This document shows, piece by piece, positions 1 through 9,025 of a DNA stretch of 64,000 nt. Numbering within the stretch: the first letter of the stretch is position 1; each line of letters opens with the position of its first letter. The stretch is from contig NZ_JAGSPK010000008.1 in assembly GCF_018139565.1 (NCBI RefSeq), forward strand, positions 36,940 to 100,939, given 5' to 3'. The notes under the pieces were generated by a model. The model searched no databases, was not told the DNA's origin, and saw only the letters and a program-made list of their open reading frames with translations. A program made the position numbers and the translations under genes. The stretch comes from Cognatundibacterium rivi (GTDB lineage Bacteria > Pseudomonadota > Gammaproteobacteria > Burkholderiales > Burkholderiaceae_D).

Positions 1-1855
1 TCAGACCGAAGTCATCATCATTCACCAATGCCAGCGTGTAGTCATCGACCAGTGCCAGACCTTCGGCTTTTTCTGCCAGCCAGCCAGCGCCGTTCAGATC
101 AAACAACACGGTCTTTTTGAGCGTGACCACGTTCGCATAATTCACACCATTGACCGCTGCACCTGTCATGCTGCTTTTTTCGAGGTCCGTGCCCATCGCT
201 GCAATATCAGTCGCGTCCGTAGTAATCTGCACCAGCATCAGACGATTGAAGATCTTGCCGTCAACACCAGCACCCTGCTCAATCACGATGAATTTACCGC
301 CACCGAGCGCGACCAGATCGCCGAGTTTCGCGCCGCCGGTTTTGCCGGATGCATACATCGTGCTGTCGAGCGGATATGCATACAATTTGGTTTTTTCGGT
401 CGTTGGGTCGAACTCAACCCAGCGGTTGAATTTGGCGTAATCCTTGATGCTTTCATTCGTCGCAACGGTCGCGCCCGGCACTTTATACGACGCTTTGCCG
501 TCATCCAGCGGGCTTTGAATAAAGCCCTGCAATTTACCTGTGCCTGCATCGAGTGACAGACCTTCCATGCCACGATTCGCGCGGCGTTTCAGCAGCACAG
601 CAGGCAGATCGGCAGTACCGGTACCAGGCTGATATTTTTTCAGAATGATGCCGGTATTCATATCGATCTTCAGAATGAACGGACCATATTCATCCGACAC
701 CCAGAACACACCGCGTGCCGTGTCGAGCACGACGGATTCGGTATCCAGACCATAATCGCTGAAGGTGGTTTTGCTGGTGGCATCGTATTTCATCGCATCG
801 TTCAGCGGTACCTCGCCGGAAGAGCCGACTTTGCCAGCGGCGATCGATAAGCCGGACGCATTGATGGTGCTGCTGAATTTAATCGGCATCGATGATTTTA
901 ATGTCGCGCCGTTTTTACCGACGGAGATAAGACCGATCGATGGCGTGAAACTCGGCGAAGGGAAAAATTTGGCGTCGCTGGTTCCAGTTGCACCCGTGGT
1001 CACAACTGAATTAGGTACTTTCGGGCCGTCGCCATTTGGGCCGCGGTCGGTAATGCCGTAGAACTCCAGAGAACCATCGGCCGCTTTGCCTTTAAACGTC
1101 AGACCAGAACCATACGATGGCAAAAAGCCTTTCGGGAAGTCCGCTTTCACGGCTGCATTCGTGCCTTCATACGGAACATAAAACGCATCTGCCGCTTTGA
1201 TCTGATAACGCGTCACATTCGCCACCACCGTGCCGAGTGCATTAGTTTGCGTGACCGCATCAACGACAGGCTTGTCCATTTTGGACGCGAGCGTGTCTTC
1301 AAAATGTTCGCGGACCAATGCGCGACGATCAGCATCCACGCTGCGGCTTTGATAGCTGGCTGGCAGCTTGCTCAGCAGATTCGTCATCGCCGTATTGAAT
1401 GTCGCCGCATTCGCGTTAAAATCCAGCGCCTGACCTGCCAGCGCCGTTTTGACTGCAGCGGATAAACGTATGCCATTCGATGGATCATTATCTTCATCCA
1501 GCAATTGCAAGGCCATCAGGCGATTGACGACTTTATCGTCGTTGCTGTTGCTCTGATTCGCCAGGCTCAGTGGCGTGATCACTGTGGCACATGGCGCCGA
1601 GCCCAGGCTGACGCCGCCGACAGAAAAACTCATATTGTCGCCAGTATTGCAGCTAAAGCCGCCGTCGGCTTGTGTTGTCCCTTTTGCTGTGCCGCTGGTG
1701 TAATCGAGACCTTCCACTGCGGCATCCAGAAACACGCCTGCTTGTGCGACTGGTGCCGGGGTGGCTGTGGATGTCGTGTCGGAGCCACCGCAGGCGGCCA
1801 CCAGAGCGCTTGCCGTCAGCGCGGCCAGCAGCGATACATTTTTGTTGTGATTCAC
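1..1855 (-). CDS. Esterase-like activity of phytase family lipoprotein (C-terminus off the window)
   Basis: The frame stays open from a GTG at 1855 to the window edge, giving about 618 residues without a stop, so the C-terminus is missing. A hydrophobic N-terminal segment ends in a lipobox (LVAAC, Cys near residue 20), which predicts an outer-membrane or periplasmic lipoprotein. The C-terminal half has signatures of the phytase-like esterase family: SVVLD..RGVFWVSDEYGP, then GMEGLSLD, then an FDLNGAGW..KAEGLALVDD stretch. The region before it (roughly residues 40-180) looks like a separate surface-exposed module with low-complexity Asn/Asp. GTG is chosen because AGGAT sits about 7 bases upstream and the lipoprotein signal starts directly after it. 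The substrate is unknown; family members are calcium-binding propeller-type hydrolases. Confidence 0.8.
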   Translation of the reverse strand, partial: MNHNKNVSLLAALTASALVAACGGSDTTSTATPAPVAQAGVFLDAAVEGLDYTSGTAKGTTQADGGFSCNTGDNMSFSVGGVSLGSAPCATVITPLSLANQSNSNDDKVVNRLMALQLLDEDNDPSNGIRLSAAVKTALAGQALDFNANAATFNTAMTNLLSKLPASYQSRSVDADRRALVREHFEDTLASKMDKPVVDAVTQTNALGTVVANVTRYQIKAADAFYVPYEGTNAAVKADFPKGFLPSYGSGLTFKGKAADGSLEFYGITDRGPNGDGPKVPNSVVTTGATGTSDAKFFPSPSFTPSIGLISVGKNGATLKSSMPIKFSSTINASGLSIAAGKVGSSGEVPLNDAMKYDATSKTTFSDYGLDTESVVLDTARGVFWVSDEYGPFILKIDMNTGIILKKYQPGTGTADLPAVLLKRRANRGMEGLSLDAGTGKLQGFIQSPLDDGKASYKVPGATVATNESIKDYAKFNRWVEFDPTTEKTKLYAYPLDSTMYASGKTGGAKLGDLVALGGGKFIVIEQGAGVDGKIFNRLMLVQITTDATDIAAMGTDLEKSSMTGAAVNGVNYANVVTLKKTVLFDLNGAGWLAEKAEGLALVDDYTLALVNDDDFGL

Positions 1856-2297
1856 GTGTTGATCCTGTGCTTGTCGAGGTTAACTGCTTTGCAGCAATCG
1901 CTGTTGTTTGACGAGATGCTGGCAAGCACGCCGTTACCGGGTGCAGGGCGATGATGTGATCGCAAGTAACAAAATGTAGCGGCCAGATATGACCCTGTGA
2001 TTACAGCGATGGCAGATAACAACAGCACAGAGAAGTGGAACAACTTATGCGGGTGACGAGAGAGAAGACGCGGCGATACGCGCCATTCTGTGTGGCCGCG
2101 GAGACCAGCGTCAGCCAGCTGGCATAGTCAGCTGCGTGGATTTATTGGCTGCCCTTTCAAGCTGTTCAGCTTTATCAAAAAAGCCAGTAGAACTGGTTAG
2201 ATGATGGTACTTCGCTAAACAATCTCTACAAAAGGACGTTGGCCTATATTGGATGCAACTAGCCTGAAACTAGATGTGACGGAGGTGATAAATAGGA

Positions 2298-2432
2298 GGG
2301 GAGAAAGATGCGTTACGCAGACGTTACTCCCCTTGTGGCCTATGGAATTGCCATGGAAACCTTGTACTGCTAACGCATACAATGCGTTAGCAGACTTAAT
2401 AGATGAGTACCAGATTGTGATCGGTACTCATC
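2298..2432. repeat. Cluster of three hairpins in a 628-base intergenic region
   Basis: The gap between the two lipoprotein genes (1856-2483) has no convincing gene but contains three consecutive inverted repeats. The first is GGGGAG near 2298 with CTCCCC near 2336. The second is a perfect 11-bp stem, TGCTAACGCAT (2368-2378) with ATGCGTTAGCA (2382-2392), and a 3-base loop. The third is a perfect 10-bp stem, GATGAGTACC (2402-2411) with GGTACTCATC (2423-2432). The octamer ATGCGTTA at 2308 is repeated at 2382, so the left arm of the second stem could pair with either copy. An AGGAGG box at 2294 precedes ATG 2308, which opens a 21-codon frame ending at the TAA (2371-2373) inside the second stem. 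Whether this is a structured RNA, a terminator group or a decayed repeat cannot be settled from sequence alone. Confidence 0.55.
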
Positions 2433-2483
2433 ATTTGTTAGAAAAATTAAATTGCAAAGGACTCCTCTTTCATTTTAAGGCGC

Positions 2484-5099
2484 TCACGGTGCAACGTTAA
2501 TGAATGTGATTGAAGGATTTGTTGTTAAGCCTGCAGCCATAAGGCTGTCTGGCATCACGACAAATCGCCTGGCCTTCAATGCGTCCATTTGATAGCTTTT
2601 CTTTGGCGTTCCGTTACTATCGTAGAGCCAGAAATTAAAACCATTCTCTGAATCGGATCTTCCACAAATAACACGGCCATCATTTAAAGTGTTGACAACA
2701 TTGGGATACATGTTGTTCGTCGATAAATTGCCAATAACCATCATCGTTTTGGGGTTAACTACGGAGCAGTTATTTGTTGCATCGGCCGCTGTATATAGTT
2801 TTGAACCATCAATATTGGTTGCAATTTTCGCATCACTAATGCTGCCACGAGTAGTCCCTTCCGTAAATTTTGTTAGCAACAAATTTCCGAAGAAAAGTGT
2901 CGTATAGTCGACATCTATTGAGGTTGTTGTTCCAGGATTGATGCCGATATTCTGGGTAAACAAGATCCGCCCATCAGAAGAGGCTTCCATCGCCCCAATC
3001 TGGGCAAAAGTCGCACTCAGGCTTTGGTTAATTTTAAAATTAAGGTTTTCGCCTACATATGCGCGACCATGGCCGAGGACTAACACATTCACGTTATTAG
3101 GTCTGATGGCGATCAATGGCAGACTAAGTGAAAATTCCTTGGAATCCCAGCCAGAGTAATACCCGTTGTCTGTCTCCAAGCTCTTTTGATAGCGCATCGT
3201 CATCAGGTTAAACACGTCAACAAGCTTTTGCGAGGAATTGATTGCATACAAAGTCGTCCCGTCAGGCGATACCGCCATATTGCTTAAGTTGCCATAAATT
3301 GAAGTGAGTGTTGCGACTTTGGTTCCGGTGTAAACATTAAAAACATCAATATCTCTGCCCCCGTTGTTGGCATAGATATATGGACGAGTTTTATCTGCAA
3401 CTATATTTCGATAATCTGCTGATAATTTGAGCAAAGAAGGAACTGGCGTATTAGATTTCCAGGCGCCGACTCTGACCATGACTGGTTCGACTCCGGGTGT
3501 TGGCGAAGATATTGTAACGATTGCTTCTTGTAGCCCGTCAGCCATTTTTTCTGGATTAGCAGTGAGCATCAGCTTGTCGGACGGAGTGCTTCCTGAAGTG
3601 GTAACACTCAACCAATTGCTTTCCGTCATTGCTTTCCAGTTCAGGGTTCTTCCAAAATTGTCGCTGACAGCAATTGTGCGACTCAATGCCTTACCCAGAG
3701 GTGTGCTACTGAAGCTGACACCATATTCTGATACAAGTAATTTTCTTTGATCAATATTGATATTTGCGGTTACCGGCAATGTAACAGTGTCGCCGTTAAT
3801 AGTTGCAGAAATGCTGACGGCAGCAGATATTGTTCCTTTTTGTAAATCAAGAGGGTCGGGCAGAAGTTTGGCACTTGTTCCACTGGCATTCACTTTACCA
3901 CCGCTAACTTCGCTTTTTAGCCATGGTGGGAGGACGGTGAATTTCCAAGGCCAAGAGTTAGTACCTGTATTTAGTTGAAAAGTCAGCGACTGTGGACTCC
4001 AATCACGGCCATTGGCGCCACCAAAATTGATATAAGTCTGCGCTGACGTTAGGGACGGTGTTGTTAACGTGAGCGCTACCGGGACGTTGAAATCCTGCAT
4101 ATTTGGCGCTCGCACCGTAAATTGTGCGGAATATTTTCCAGTAGCAAGATTGCCTATGGATGGGTTTGGATATAAAGAAACCGACGATGGTGTCTTGCCG
4201 GAAAGTGCGGAAGCAATAAGCCAGTCAGCGGAGCTGGTCGCCGTCCAGTTTGTCACCAGGCTGTCAAACTCCTGGCGTCGTTCGAAACTGATTACCTGAG
4301 GCGGAACGGTTTCACCATTGATAGCATTAAAACTGGGTAGGCCGCTTGTGATTGAAAAGAATGCAGGTAAGACATTTAGCACGTAGTTAAGTGGGAAGGT
4401 TTGTCCATCTGGCGTTGATATCGTCACTTTCCCGTTGTATGTATTGACTGGCAGTCCTTTTGCAGAGATGGAAATTTCAAATGAGCCCGGGCCCGTACCT
4501 TTGATGTTAGATAGTTCTAGCCAAGGAGCGTCACTACTCGCTGACCAGTCGACAGTATTGGATGTAACGTTTGCTTGCACTGTGACCGGTTTAGGTGAGC
4601 CATAACGAATCGTGATTTGAGTTGCATCTTTCGTTGAAACAGTCAGCGGAGTCGGTGAAATATTAAACTCATACGGCAAAATCAATGGAGGCACAAACTC
4701 ACTTGTGCAATTGGTATTTTTGCAGATGTGAACTTCAAAATTCCCGCTGTATTTTCCTGGCGCCAACTTAGATGACGTTATAAAAGTTACTGAGAACTGC
4801 GTGTTACTCAATGCCGTCAGATTAACCGCTCCATTAAGTACTTTGTTGGTATCTGCTACCAAAACATATATGGCGCTGGCACCCGCAAAGATATTTCTGT
4901 CGTTGACGTCTGCCTGTATTGATACAGTTCCGGAAGTCCCGCTCTGAACATTCGCGTTAAGAACCTTTTGTGAAAAGGTAATTGGTGCGGTAGGCGTTAC
5001 ATTATTCGCCGGTGTCGAAGAGGTGGAACTGCTACTACCGCCACCACCACAACCATTTAATAGAAGTAGTGCAAAAGTCAATAAAATCTGCCGTAACAA
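2484..5099 (-). CDS. Large lipoprotein with BACON-like repeats and C-terminal beta-propeller-like domain
   Basis: About 871 residues. The start is placed at TTG 5099 because GGAG lies 7 bases upstream and the product then begins with a compact lipoprotein signal ending LLLLNGC, followed by a Gly/Ser-rich linker. A GTG at 5141 is in frame but has no ribosome binding site. Residues from about 30 to 560 contain repeated beta-sandwich units with W(S/T)A.S...WL motifs, typical of BACON/Ig-like adhesive domains. Residues from about 570 to the end contain propeller-like strands (MAVSPDGTTLYAINS, PYIYANNGGRDIDVFN). It is likely an exported surface or adhesion protein; no catalytic motif is visible. 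Its AT content is clearly higher than that of ubiX next door, which suggests acquisition. It is transcribed alone; the AT-rich spacer 5100-5328 would hold its promoter. Confidence 0.75.
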   Translation of the reverse strand: MLRQILLTFALLLLNGCGGGGSSSSTSSTPANNVTPTAPITFSQKVLNANVQSGTSGTVSIQADVNDRNIFAGASAIYVLVADTNKVLNGAVNLTALSNTQFSVTFITSSKLAPGKYSGNFEVHICKNTNCTSEFVPPLILPYEFNISPTPLTVSTKDATQITIRYGSPKPVTVQANVTSNTVDWSASSDAPWLELSNIKGTGPGSFEISISAKGLPVNTYNGKVTISTPDGQTFPLNYVLNVLPAFFSITSGLPSFNAINGETVPPQVISFERRQEFDSLVTNWTATSSADWLIASALSGKTPSSVSLYPNPSIGNLATGKYSAQFTVRAPNMQDFNVPVALTLTTPSLTSAQTYINFGGANGRDWSPQSLTFQLNTGTNSWPWKFTVLPPWLKSEVSGGKVNASGTSAKLLPDPLDLQKGTISAAVSISATINGDTVTLPVTANINIDQRKLLVSEYGVSFSSTPLGKALSRTIAVSDNFGRTLNWKAMTESNWLSVTTSGSTPSDKLMLTANPEKMADGLQEAIVTISSPTPGVEPVMVRVGAWKSNTPVPSLLKLSADYRNIVADKTRPYIYANNGGRDIDVFNVYTGTKVATLTSIYGNLSNMAVSPDGTTLYAINSSQKLVDVFNLMTMRYQKSLETDNGYYSGWDSKEFSLSLPLIAIRPNNVNVLVLGHGRAYVGENLNFKINQSLSATFAQIGAMEASSDGRILFTQNIGINPGTTTSIDVDYTTLFFGNLLLTKFTEGTTRGSISDAKIATNIDGSKLYTAADATNNCSVVNPKTMMVIGNLSTNNMYPNVVNTLNDGRVICGRSDSENGFNFWLYDSNGTPKKSYQMDALKARRFVVMPDSLMAAGLTTNPSITFINVAP

Positions 5100-5328
5100 A
5101 ATGTATCTCCAAACAATCAAGTTGTTACAATTATATTTCACTTGATTTGTGAATAATAAATATTTGTCCTGTTTATTGTTTTAAATAAAGTTATGTACAT
5201 TTTTAATCGAGTCAATTTTATGTAACTCAAAGACTAGAAATGTTTGCGTGCTCGCATGAATGAACGAACGTGTGAGCCGATAATACTAGGCGTAGTTGGT
5301 CATTCTCAGTTTCAGAAAAAGTTTGAAA

Positions 5329-5922
5329 TTACTCTTTTAAACCTTGCCAGCGCGGTGTCAGCTCGTGCGGTAGGGCGAACATATCGAGTACGCGGCCGAC
5401 TGTGTGGTCGACCATTTCCTGTATCGATTGCGGACGGTGGTAGAAACCGGGGAGCGGGGGGAAGATGATGCCGCCCATTTCAGTCACGGCCGTCATATTG
5501 CGCAGATGGGCGAGATTGAACGGTGTTTCCCGCACCATTAATATCAGACGACGGCGTTCTTTCAGCACGACATCGGCAGCGCGCGTGATCAGATTATCTG
5601 ACATGCCATGCGCCACCGAGGCCAGTGTTTTCATCGAGCACGGTGCAACCACCATGCCGTCAGATTGAAACGAGCCGCTGGCAATGCTGGCACCGACATC
5701 GCGTACATGATGCACGACATCCGCGAAGGCCTCGACATCCTTGCGCTTCATGTCGAGTTCCTGATGCAGATTCAAGACTCCGGCTTCAGAAATCAGCAGA
5801 TGCGTTTCGACGTCCGGGTTTGCCTGTAATACCTGCAGCAAGCGCACACCATACACAGCGCCGGTCGCGCCGGTGATGGCGATGATCAGACGTTGTTTCG
5901 GCGGTGCGCTGGTGCTCATCAC
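5329..5922 (-). CDS. ubiX: Flavin prenyltransferase UbiX
   Basis: 197 residues, the usual family length. It makes prenylated FMN from FMN and dimethylallyl phosphate, the cofactor of the UbiD decarboxylase in ubiquinone synthesis. Visible signatures are the Rossmann-like ITGATGA start (residues 16-22), the GSF segment (83-85), the APCSMKTLA loop (93-101) and the RETP motif (131-134) with a C-terminal LPGFYHRP. It lies 8 bases downstream of the grxD stop in the same direction, so the two are probably co-transcribed. The GC content is typical of core genes, unlike the preceding lipoprotein gene. Confidence 0.95.
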   Translation of the reverse strand: MMSTSAPPKQRLIIAITGATGAVYGVRLLQVLQANPDVETHLLISEAGVLNLHQELDMKRKDVEAFADVVHHVRDVGASIASGSFQSDGMVVAPCSMKTLASVAHGMSDNLITRAADVVLKERRRLILMVRETPFNLAHLRNMTAVTEMGGIIFPPLPGFYHRPQSIQEMVDHTVGRVLDMFALPHELTPRWQGLKE

Positions 5923-5930
5923 GACGGTGC

Positions 5931-6242
5931 TCAGTCTTTCAACAAGGTTTGCAGTTCGCCGTTTTCAAACATCTCATTCATGATGTCAGAGCCGCCGATG
6001 AATTCGCCTTTGATGTACAGCTGCGGTACGGTTGGCCAGTTAGAAAAATCTTTGATGCCCTGACGCACTTCCGGGTCTTCCAGCACATTCACAGTCACCA
6101 GATTCTGCACGCCGCAGGCTTTCAATACCTGCACCGCACGACCGGAAAATCCGCATTGCGGGAATTGGGCAGTCCCTTTCATGAACAACACGACAGGGTT
6201 TTGGGTAACGGTTTCTTTGATCCAGCTTTGAACGTCGCTCAT
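5931..6242 (-). CDS. grxD: Monothiol glutaredoxin, Grx4 family
   Basis: 103 residues with the single-cysteine CGFS active site (Cys30), then a [17 protein letters not shown] segment that contributes to glutathione binding. Proteins of this family hold and transfer [2Fe-2S] clusters as glutathione-bridged dimers in the cytoplasm. An AAGGAAAAGCC-type ribosome binding site precedes the ATG. It is the first gene of a probable grxD-ubiX unit. A TATAAT sits at 6272-6277 on the leftward strand, but I see no good -35 at the standard distance. Confidence 0.95.
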   Translation of the reverse strand: MSDVQSWIKETVTQNPVVLFMKGTAQFPQCGFSGRAVQVLKACGVQNLVTVNVLEDPEVRQGIKDFSNWPTVPQLYIKGEFIGGSDIMNEMFENGELQTLLKD

Positions 6243-6348
6243 GGCTTTTCCTTGGTTAATAATGTGCCGCCATTATAAAGGAAACTCCGGCAGCGCTCCC
6301 GCGCGCCAACAGCGTGACTGCAGGCGCTGTTTTGTACTAGAGGAATAA

Positions 6349-6434
6349 ATATACTCCCCCGGAGTATATGTTTAACACCCAATGAATATAAGGAGATTAG
6401 TATGTTTTTGTAAAAATATGGGGGGAGTATATGG
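6349..6434. promoter_or_regulatory. Paired G-tract motifs, 63 bp apart (first pair)
   Basis: A perfect 9-bp inverted repeat (ATATACTCC, CCC centre, GGAGTATAT) occupies 6349-6369. A second copy, ATATGGGGGGAGTATATGG, lies at 6416-6434. Both contain GGAGTATATG followed by a TTTAA run, and the two GGAGTAT cores start 63 bases apart (6361 and 6424), six helical turns. The outer halves also form 12-base inverted ends (6349-6360 and 6421-6432). Between them is AAGGAG before a three-codon ORF (MFL). The block lies upstream of grxD and downstream of the stop of the next gene. The same arrangement recurs at 11566-11639. TACT/G-tract/AGTA layouts are known from RcnR/CsoR-family operators; no such regulator is encoded here, so the role is open. 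Confidence 0.5.
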
Positions 6435-6516
6435 TTTTAACCGGGATTGACCTAACTCAAGGATTTCTAATCCGGCTCGCACAATACCGACTGAGCGGGG
6501 GGCGTTTGAAGCGGCG

Positions 6517-7020
6517 CTAAGACCCCGCGCCGACAGAACCAACGCCAGCGCTGTGCAGTAATAATACTTTTCCGTTGCGACGGACCAGCGTATCCGTGCT
6601 GCGCGAGCGTATGTGCATGAGTGTTCCGGCAACGTCCAGCGAACTGCTGACATCCACCGTGGCAGTTTTGCCATCCGGCGACAGCGCGATGCTGTGTATC
6701 GTGTATTGAGAATCCAGTTGCAGCATGCCGCCCATCTTCTCGCCCAGCTTTTCCCAGGTCGCATACAAGTCATGATAGGCGTCGCAGGCTTGCTGCTTGT
6801 TCTGGTTCACCGTTTGTGTGTTTCCGGCTGTGTTGACGCTGCCGGTAGAGTGAAAATCCGGCGCCAGCAGCGCGCATATCGCCTCAGGCTGACGCTGTAA
6901 CGTCGCGATTTCAAGATCGCGATAAAAACCGTTGACATGTCCGTCCGACAGCTTGCGCCCACCGATGAAATACCACCAGCCGCCAGCCACAATCAGCACA
7001 AGGAATAATACTTTTTTCAT
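6517..7020 (-). CDS. Hypothetical membrane-anchored protein, possibly NTF2/SnoaL-like
   Basis: 167 residues that I do not recognise as a named family. An N-terminal hydrophobic segment (about residues 3-19, VLFLVLIVAGGWWYFIGG) should anchor or export it. The rest is a small alpha+beta domain: helix with YRDLEIATLQRQPEAICALLAPDF, then strands with HSIALSPDGKTATVDVSSSLDV and RNGKVLLLHSAGVG. This pattern (helix, 'leaves a cavity', curved sheet) resembles SnoaL/NTF2-like folds, but that is only an impression. It is a single gene with no partner in the same direction within 270 bases. Confidence 0.65.
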   Translation of the reverse strand: MKKVLFLVLIVAGGWWYFIGGRKLSDGHVNGFYRDLEIATLQRQPEAICALLAPDFHSTGSVNTAGNTQTVNQNKQQACDAYHDLYATWEKLGEKMGGMLQLDSQYTIHSIALSPDGKTATVDVSSSLDVAGTLMHIRSRSTDTLVRRNGKVLLLHSAGVGSVGAGS

Positions 7021-7297
7021 TTATGTATGCATCCGGAAATCAGGGTTATAACGCCAACTTCCGTGGATGGGGCAGCGGCGATGAGCAAGATGGTGCGCCA
7101 CAACGACGACTCGCTGCACGGATATGTTAAATGCATTCGCAAGGTGCGCTGACAGAAAAAATGGTGCATGAAACGTACTCTGCGTTTGCATTAAAATGCT
7201 CTAGTATCTTTTGCTGTTGCCGTTAGAAGTCGCAGAAACATAACGCCAGAGCTAGTCGAGAACGATGCTGGCCATGATTGCACGATTAAGTGATCAG

Positions 7298-8662
7298 TTA
7301 GACGGTTTCGTCAGTAAGGGTGGCTGCAACGAACTCGTTTACGGACTTGGATTCATCCAGTTTATCTTTAATGAGTGTTGCTGCCGCCATTTCGTTCGCG
7401 GTGGTGAACTCGATGGCTTTCGACCTCAAGGTAGGAACGTTTGCAAATTTGGCGCTGACCTCGGCCTTTGCTGACCAAGCCCCAGAGTTCGCGGCTCTTA
7501 TCATTGCGACGATCAGTTGCAATGACTGCTCGCTAGTGAGTATTTCCCCGAGAGCACCATCTAGCGCCTCAACAGAGTTTGAGAAAGAGTTGGCCGTAGC
7601 GAAGTCGGAAGATCCAGCCTTCGAGATAAGTATCGGCAGGTAGATGGGGAGGAGGCTTGGTTTGTCCTTGACGAGTTTTACAACAAACTCAGAGTGGGCT
7701 CTTTTCTTAAATAGTGCTTCGACTTCTGGCTTGAACATTTCCAGGAATTCAGACTCTGAAATGGCCTCCGCAAGAGATATGAGCGCGGATGTTGGATGAA
7801 TCAAATTTGTTTCACTGAGAGTACTTGTAATCTCAGATATCTTTTTTGCCAGAATTGCTCGTACGCGTTCGACGGGAGTACCGCTCAGGCCAGAAATTAA
7901 CTTTCCATTGGCTGATAGTGCTTGAATGATCACGTCCTCGTAATCGGAGTTATCTGCCTTTGATGCAATCAACTTGGTTTGCAGTGCGACATTAGCTGGT
8001 AGCTTGTCGAGCTTAGATAGACCGATCAAAAAATAGCTCGAATTTTTCTTTATTGAACCATCAGGTGATGTGATTGCTGCAGCCATTTTTGTCACGAGCT
8101 GAGGCATCGCTTCATCATGAAGGTTAGTCAGCTCGTCTCTGACTACATTTCTGATATCTACGATAGACGTGCTTGGAAAGAAATTGCTGTTCTTTAACCT
8201 TGTTACGAGTTCATCGACCAACTGAGTGGTGGAGAGTATGGGTTTTGAAAGAAAACGATCAATGGTTTCGAAGAAGACAAATCTTGCTTCCTCAGGTGAT
8301 GGCTTGTGACCTGATGGGTGCGCAGACTTGTTACGTAGGGTTCGGAGGGTTGTTAGAAATGATGAGTCGAGACCGGAAATAAAACTTTTGGATGTTAGTT
8401 GATCTATAAGGTAGCTTTCGTAAACATCTTGGTCAGATTTCTTCTTTGTGGCTTCGGTAAATATTGACTTCGCTGCCGTATTTACGTTTCCCAACTCATC
8501 CAGTTTTGCAAGTAAGTCGTCGAATAAAGCGATATAACTAAGAACTAAGGTACCACGGTAGGCTCCGGCCATATAACAACCCATTGCTTCACGCATGTAG
8601 TCGCGGATGTCGGTTCCAGGAATCCTGGATAGTATCTCTTCCATATCAGTAAGATGTGCCAA
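7298..8662 (-). CDS. Stand-alone protein with HEPN-type RNxxxH motif
   Basis: 454 residues. The N-terminal 150 residues are helical and contain LRTLRNKSAHPSG, where Arg110-x4-His115 fits the catalytic R-x4-6-H motif of HEPN ribonucleases, with the common polar Asn after the Arg. The remaining 300 residues are helical, repeat-like and unassigned (ENLK-poor, Ala/Leu/Ser-rich). HEPN proteins are frequent toxins and effectors of antiviral systems; that this one is an RNase is inference. The gene is AT-richer than its neighbours, has no partner gene, and sits between grxD and tex, suggesting an accessory insertion. The start may be TTG 8662 or ATG 8644; neither has a strong ribosome binding site. 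Confidence 0.75.
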   Translation of the reverse strand: MAHLTDMEEILSRIPGTDIRDYMREAMGCYMAGAYRGTLVLSYIALFDDLLAKLDELGNVNTAAKSIFTEATKKKSDQDVYESYLIDQLTSKSFISGLDSSFLTTLRTLRNKSAHPSGHKPSPEEARFVFFETIDRFLSKPILSTTQLVDELVTRLKNSNFFPSTSIVDIRNVVRDELTNLHDEAMPQLVTKMAAAITSPDGSIKKNSSYFLIGLSKLDKLPANVALQTKLIASKADNSDYEDVIIQALSANGKLISGLSGTPVERVRAILAKKISEITSTLSETNLIHPTSALISLAEAISESEFLEMFKPEVEALFKKRAHSEFVVKLVKDKPSLLPIYLPILISKAGSSDFATANSFSNSVEALDGALGEILTSEQSLQLIVAMIRAANSGAWSAKAEVSAKFANVPTLRSKAIEFTTANEMAAATLIKDKLDESKSVNEFVAATLTDETV

Positions 8663-8952
8663 TGTGATTTCTTTCGTTGTAGGTTTAAACGGTCTGACTT
8701 CTATTTAATTTGCAAAAATGTAGCTTAACTTGTAATGTTAAAAAGACAATTTTATTCAAATGCCTTGAAAACCTCATGGAGTCTTGTTGTATCTGGTTCT
8801 GCTGAACGTAAAATGAGTTTAACCAAACAGACACAAACATCACTTCCTCGACATCATCAAAACCGCGTTGATTGAATCAGGTGCAGGAAGGTTTGCGTTA
8901 TAAGTTCAGGCAGTCACGATTCAGCGATGTGTAATCGCACACAGCATGGCGC

Positions 8953-8980
8953 AAAAAAACACCCCGGTAAAAACCGGGGC
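8953..8980 (-). terminator. Rho-independent terminator of tex
   Basis: Read leftward, the stem CCCCGGT/ACCGGGG (8962-8968 and 8973-8979) with an AAAA/TTTT loop is followed by seven T residues. It lies about 46 bases past the tex stop codon. The rest of the 363-base gap 8663-9025 shows no gene; it is AT-rich and should contain the promoter of the HEPN gene. Confidence 0.9.
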
Positions 8981-9025
8981 GCTTAATTATTTTACTTCGG
9001 TGTTTTTTTCGCAGAATTGTTAATC

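Noticed and set aside
1653..1954. Small frames on both strands near 1.65-1.95 kb
   Set aside because: They lie in the N-terminal coding region of the phytase-like gene in other frames; codon bias and lipobox support only the leftward gene.
2368..2392. TAACGC/GCGTTA inverted repeat taken for an integron attC site
   Set aside because: attC sites span about 57-140 bases with extra spacer and core motifs; this 25-base perfect stem with a 3-base loop has none of them, and no integrase lies nearby.
2249..2500. 83-codon frame on the + strand covering the hairpins
   Set aside because: It runs through three inverted repeats, has no good ribosome binding site and overlaps the stop of the leftward lipoprotein gene; the product shows no recognisable motif.
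6372..6773. 133-codon leftward frame
   Set aside because: It overlaps the downstream end of the 167-residue gene in another frame and covers the paired G-tract motifs; the product looks like a frame shadow.
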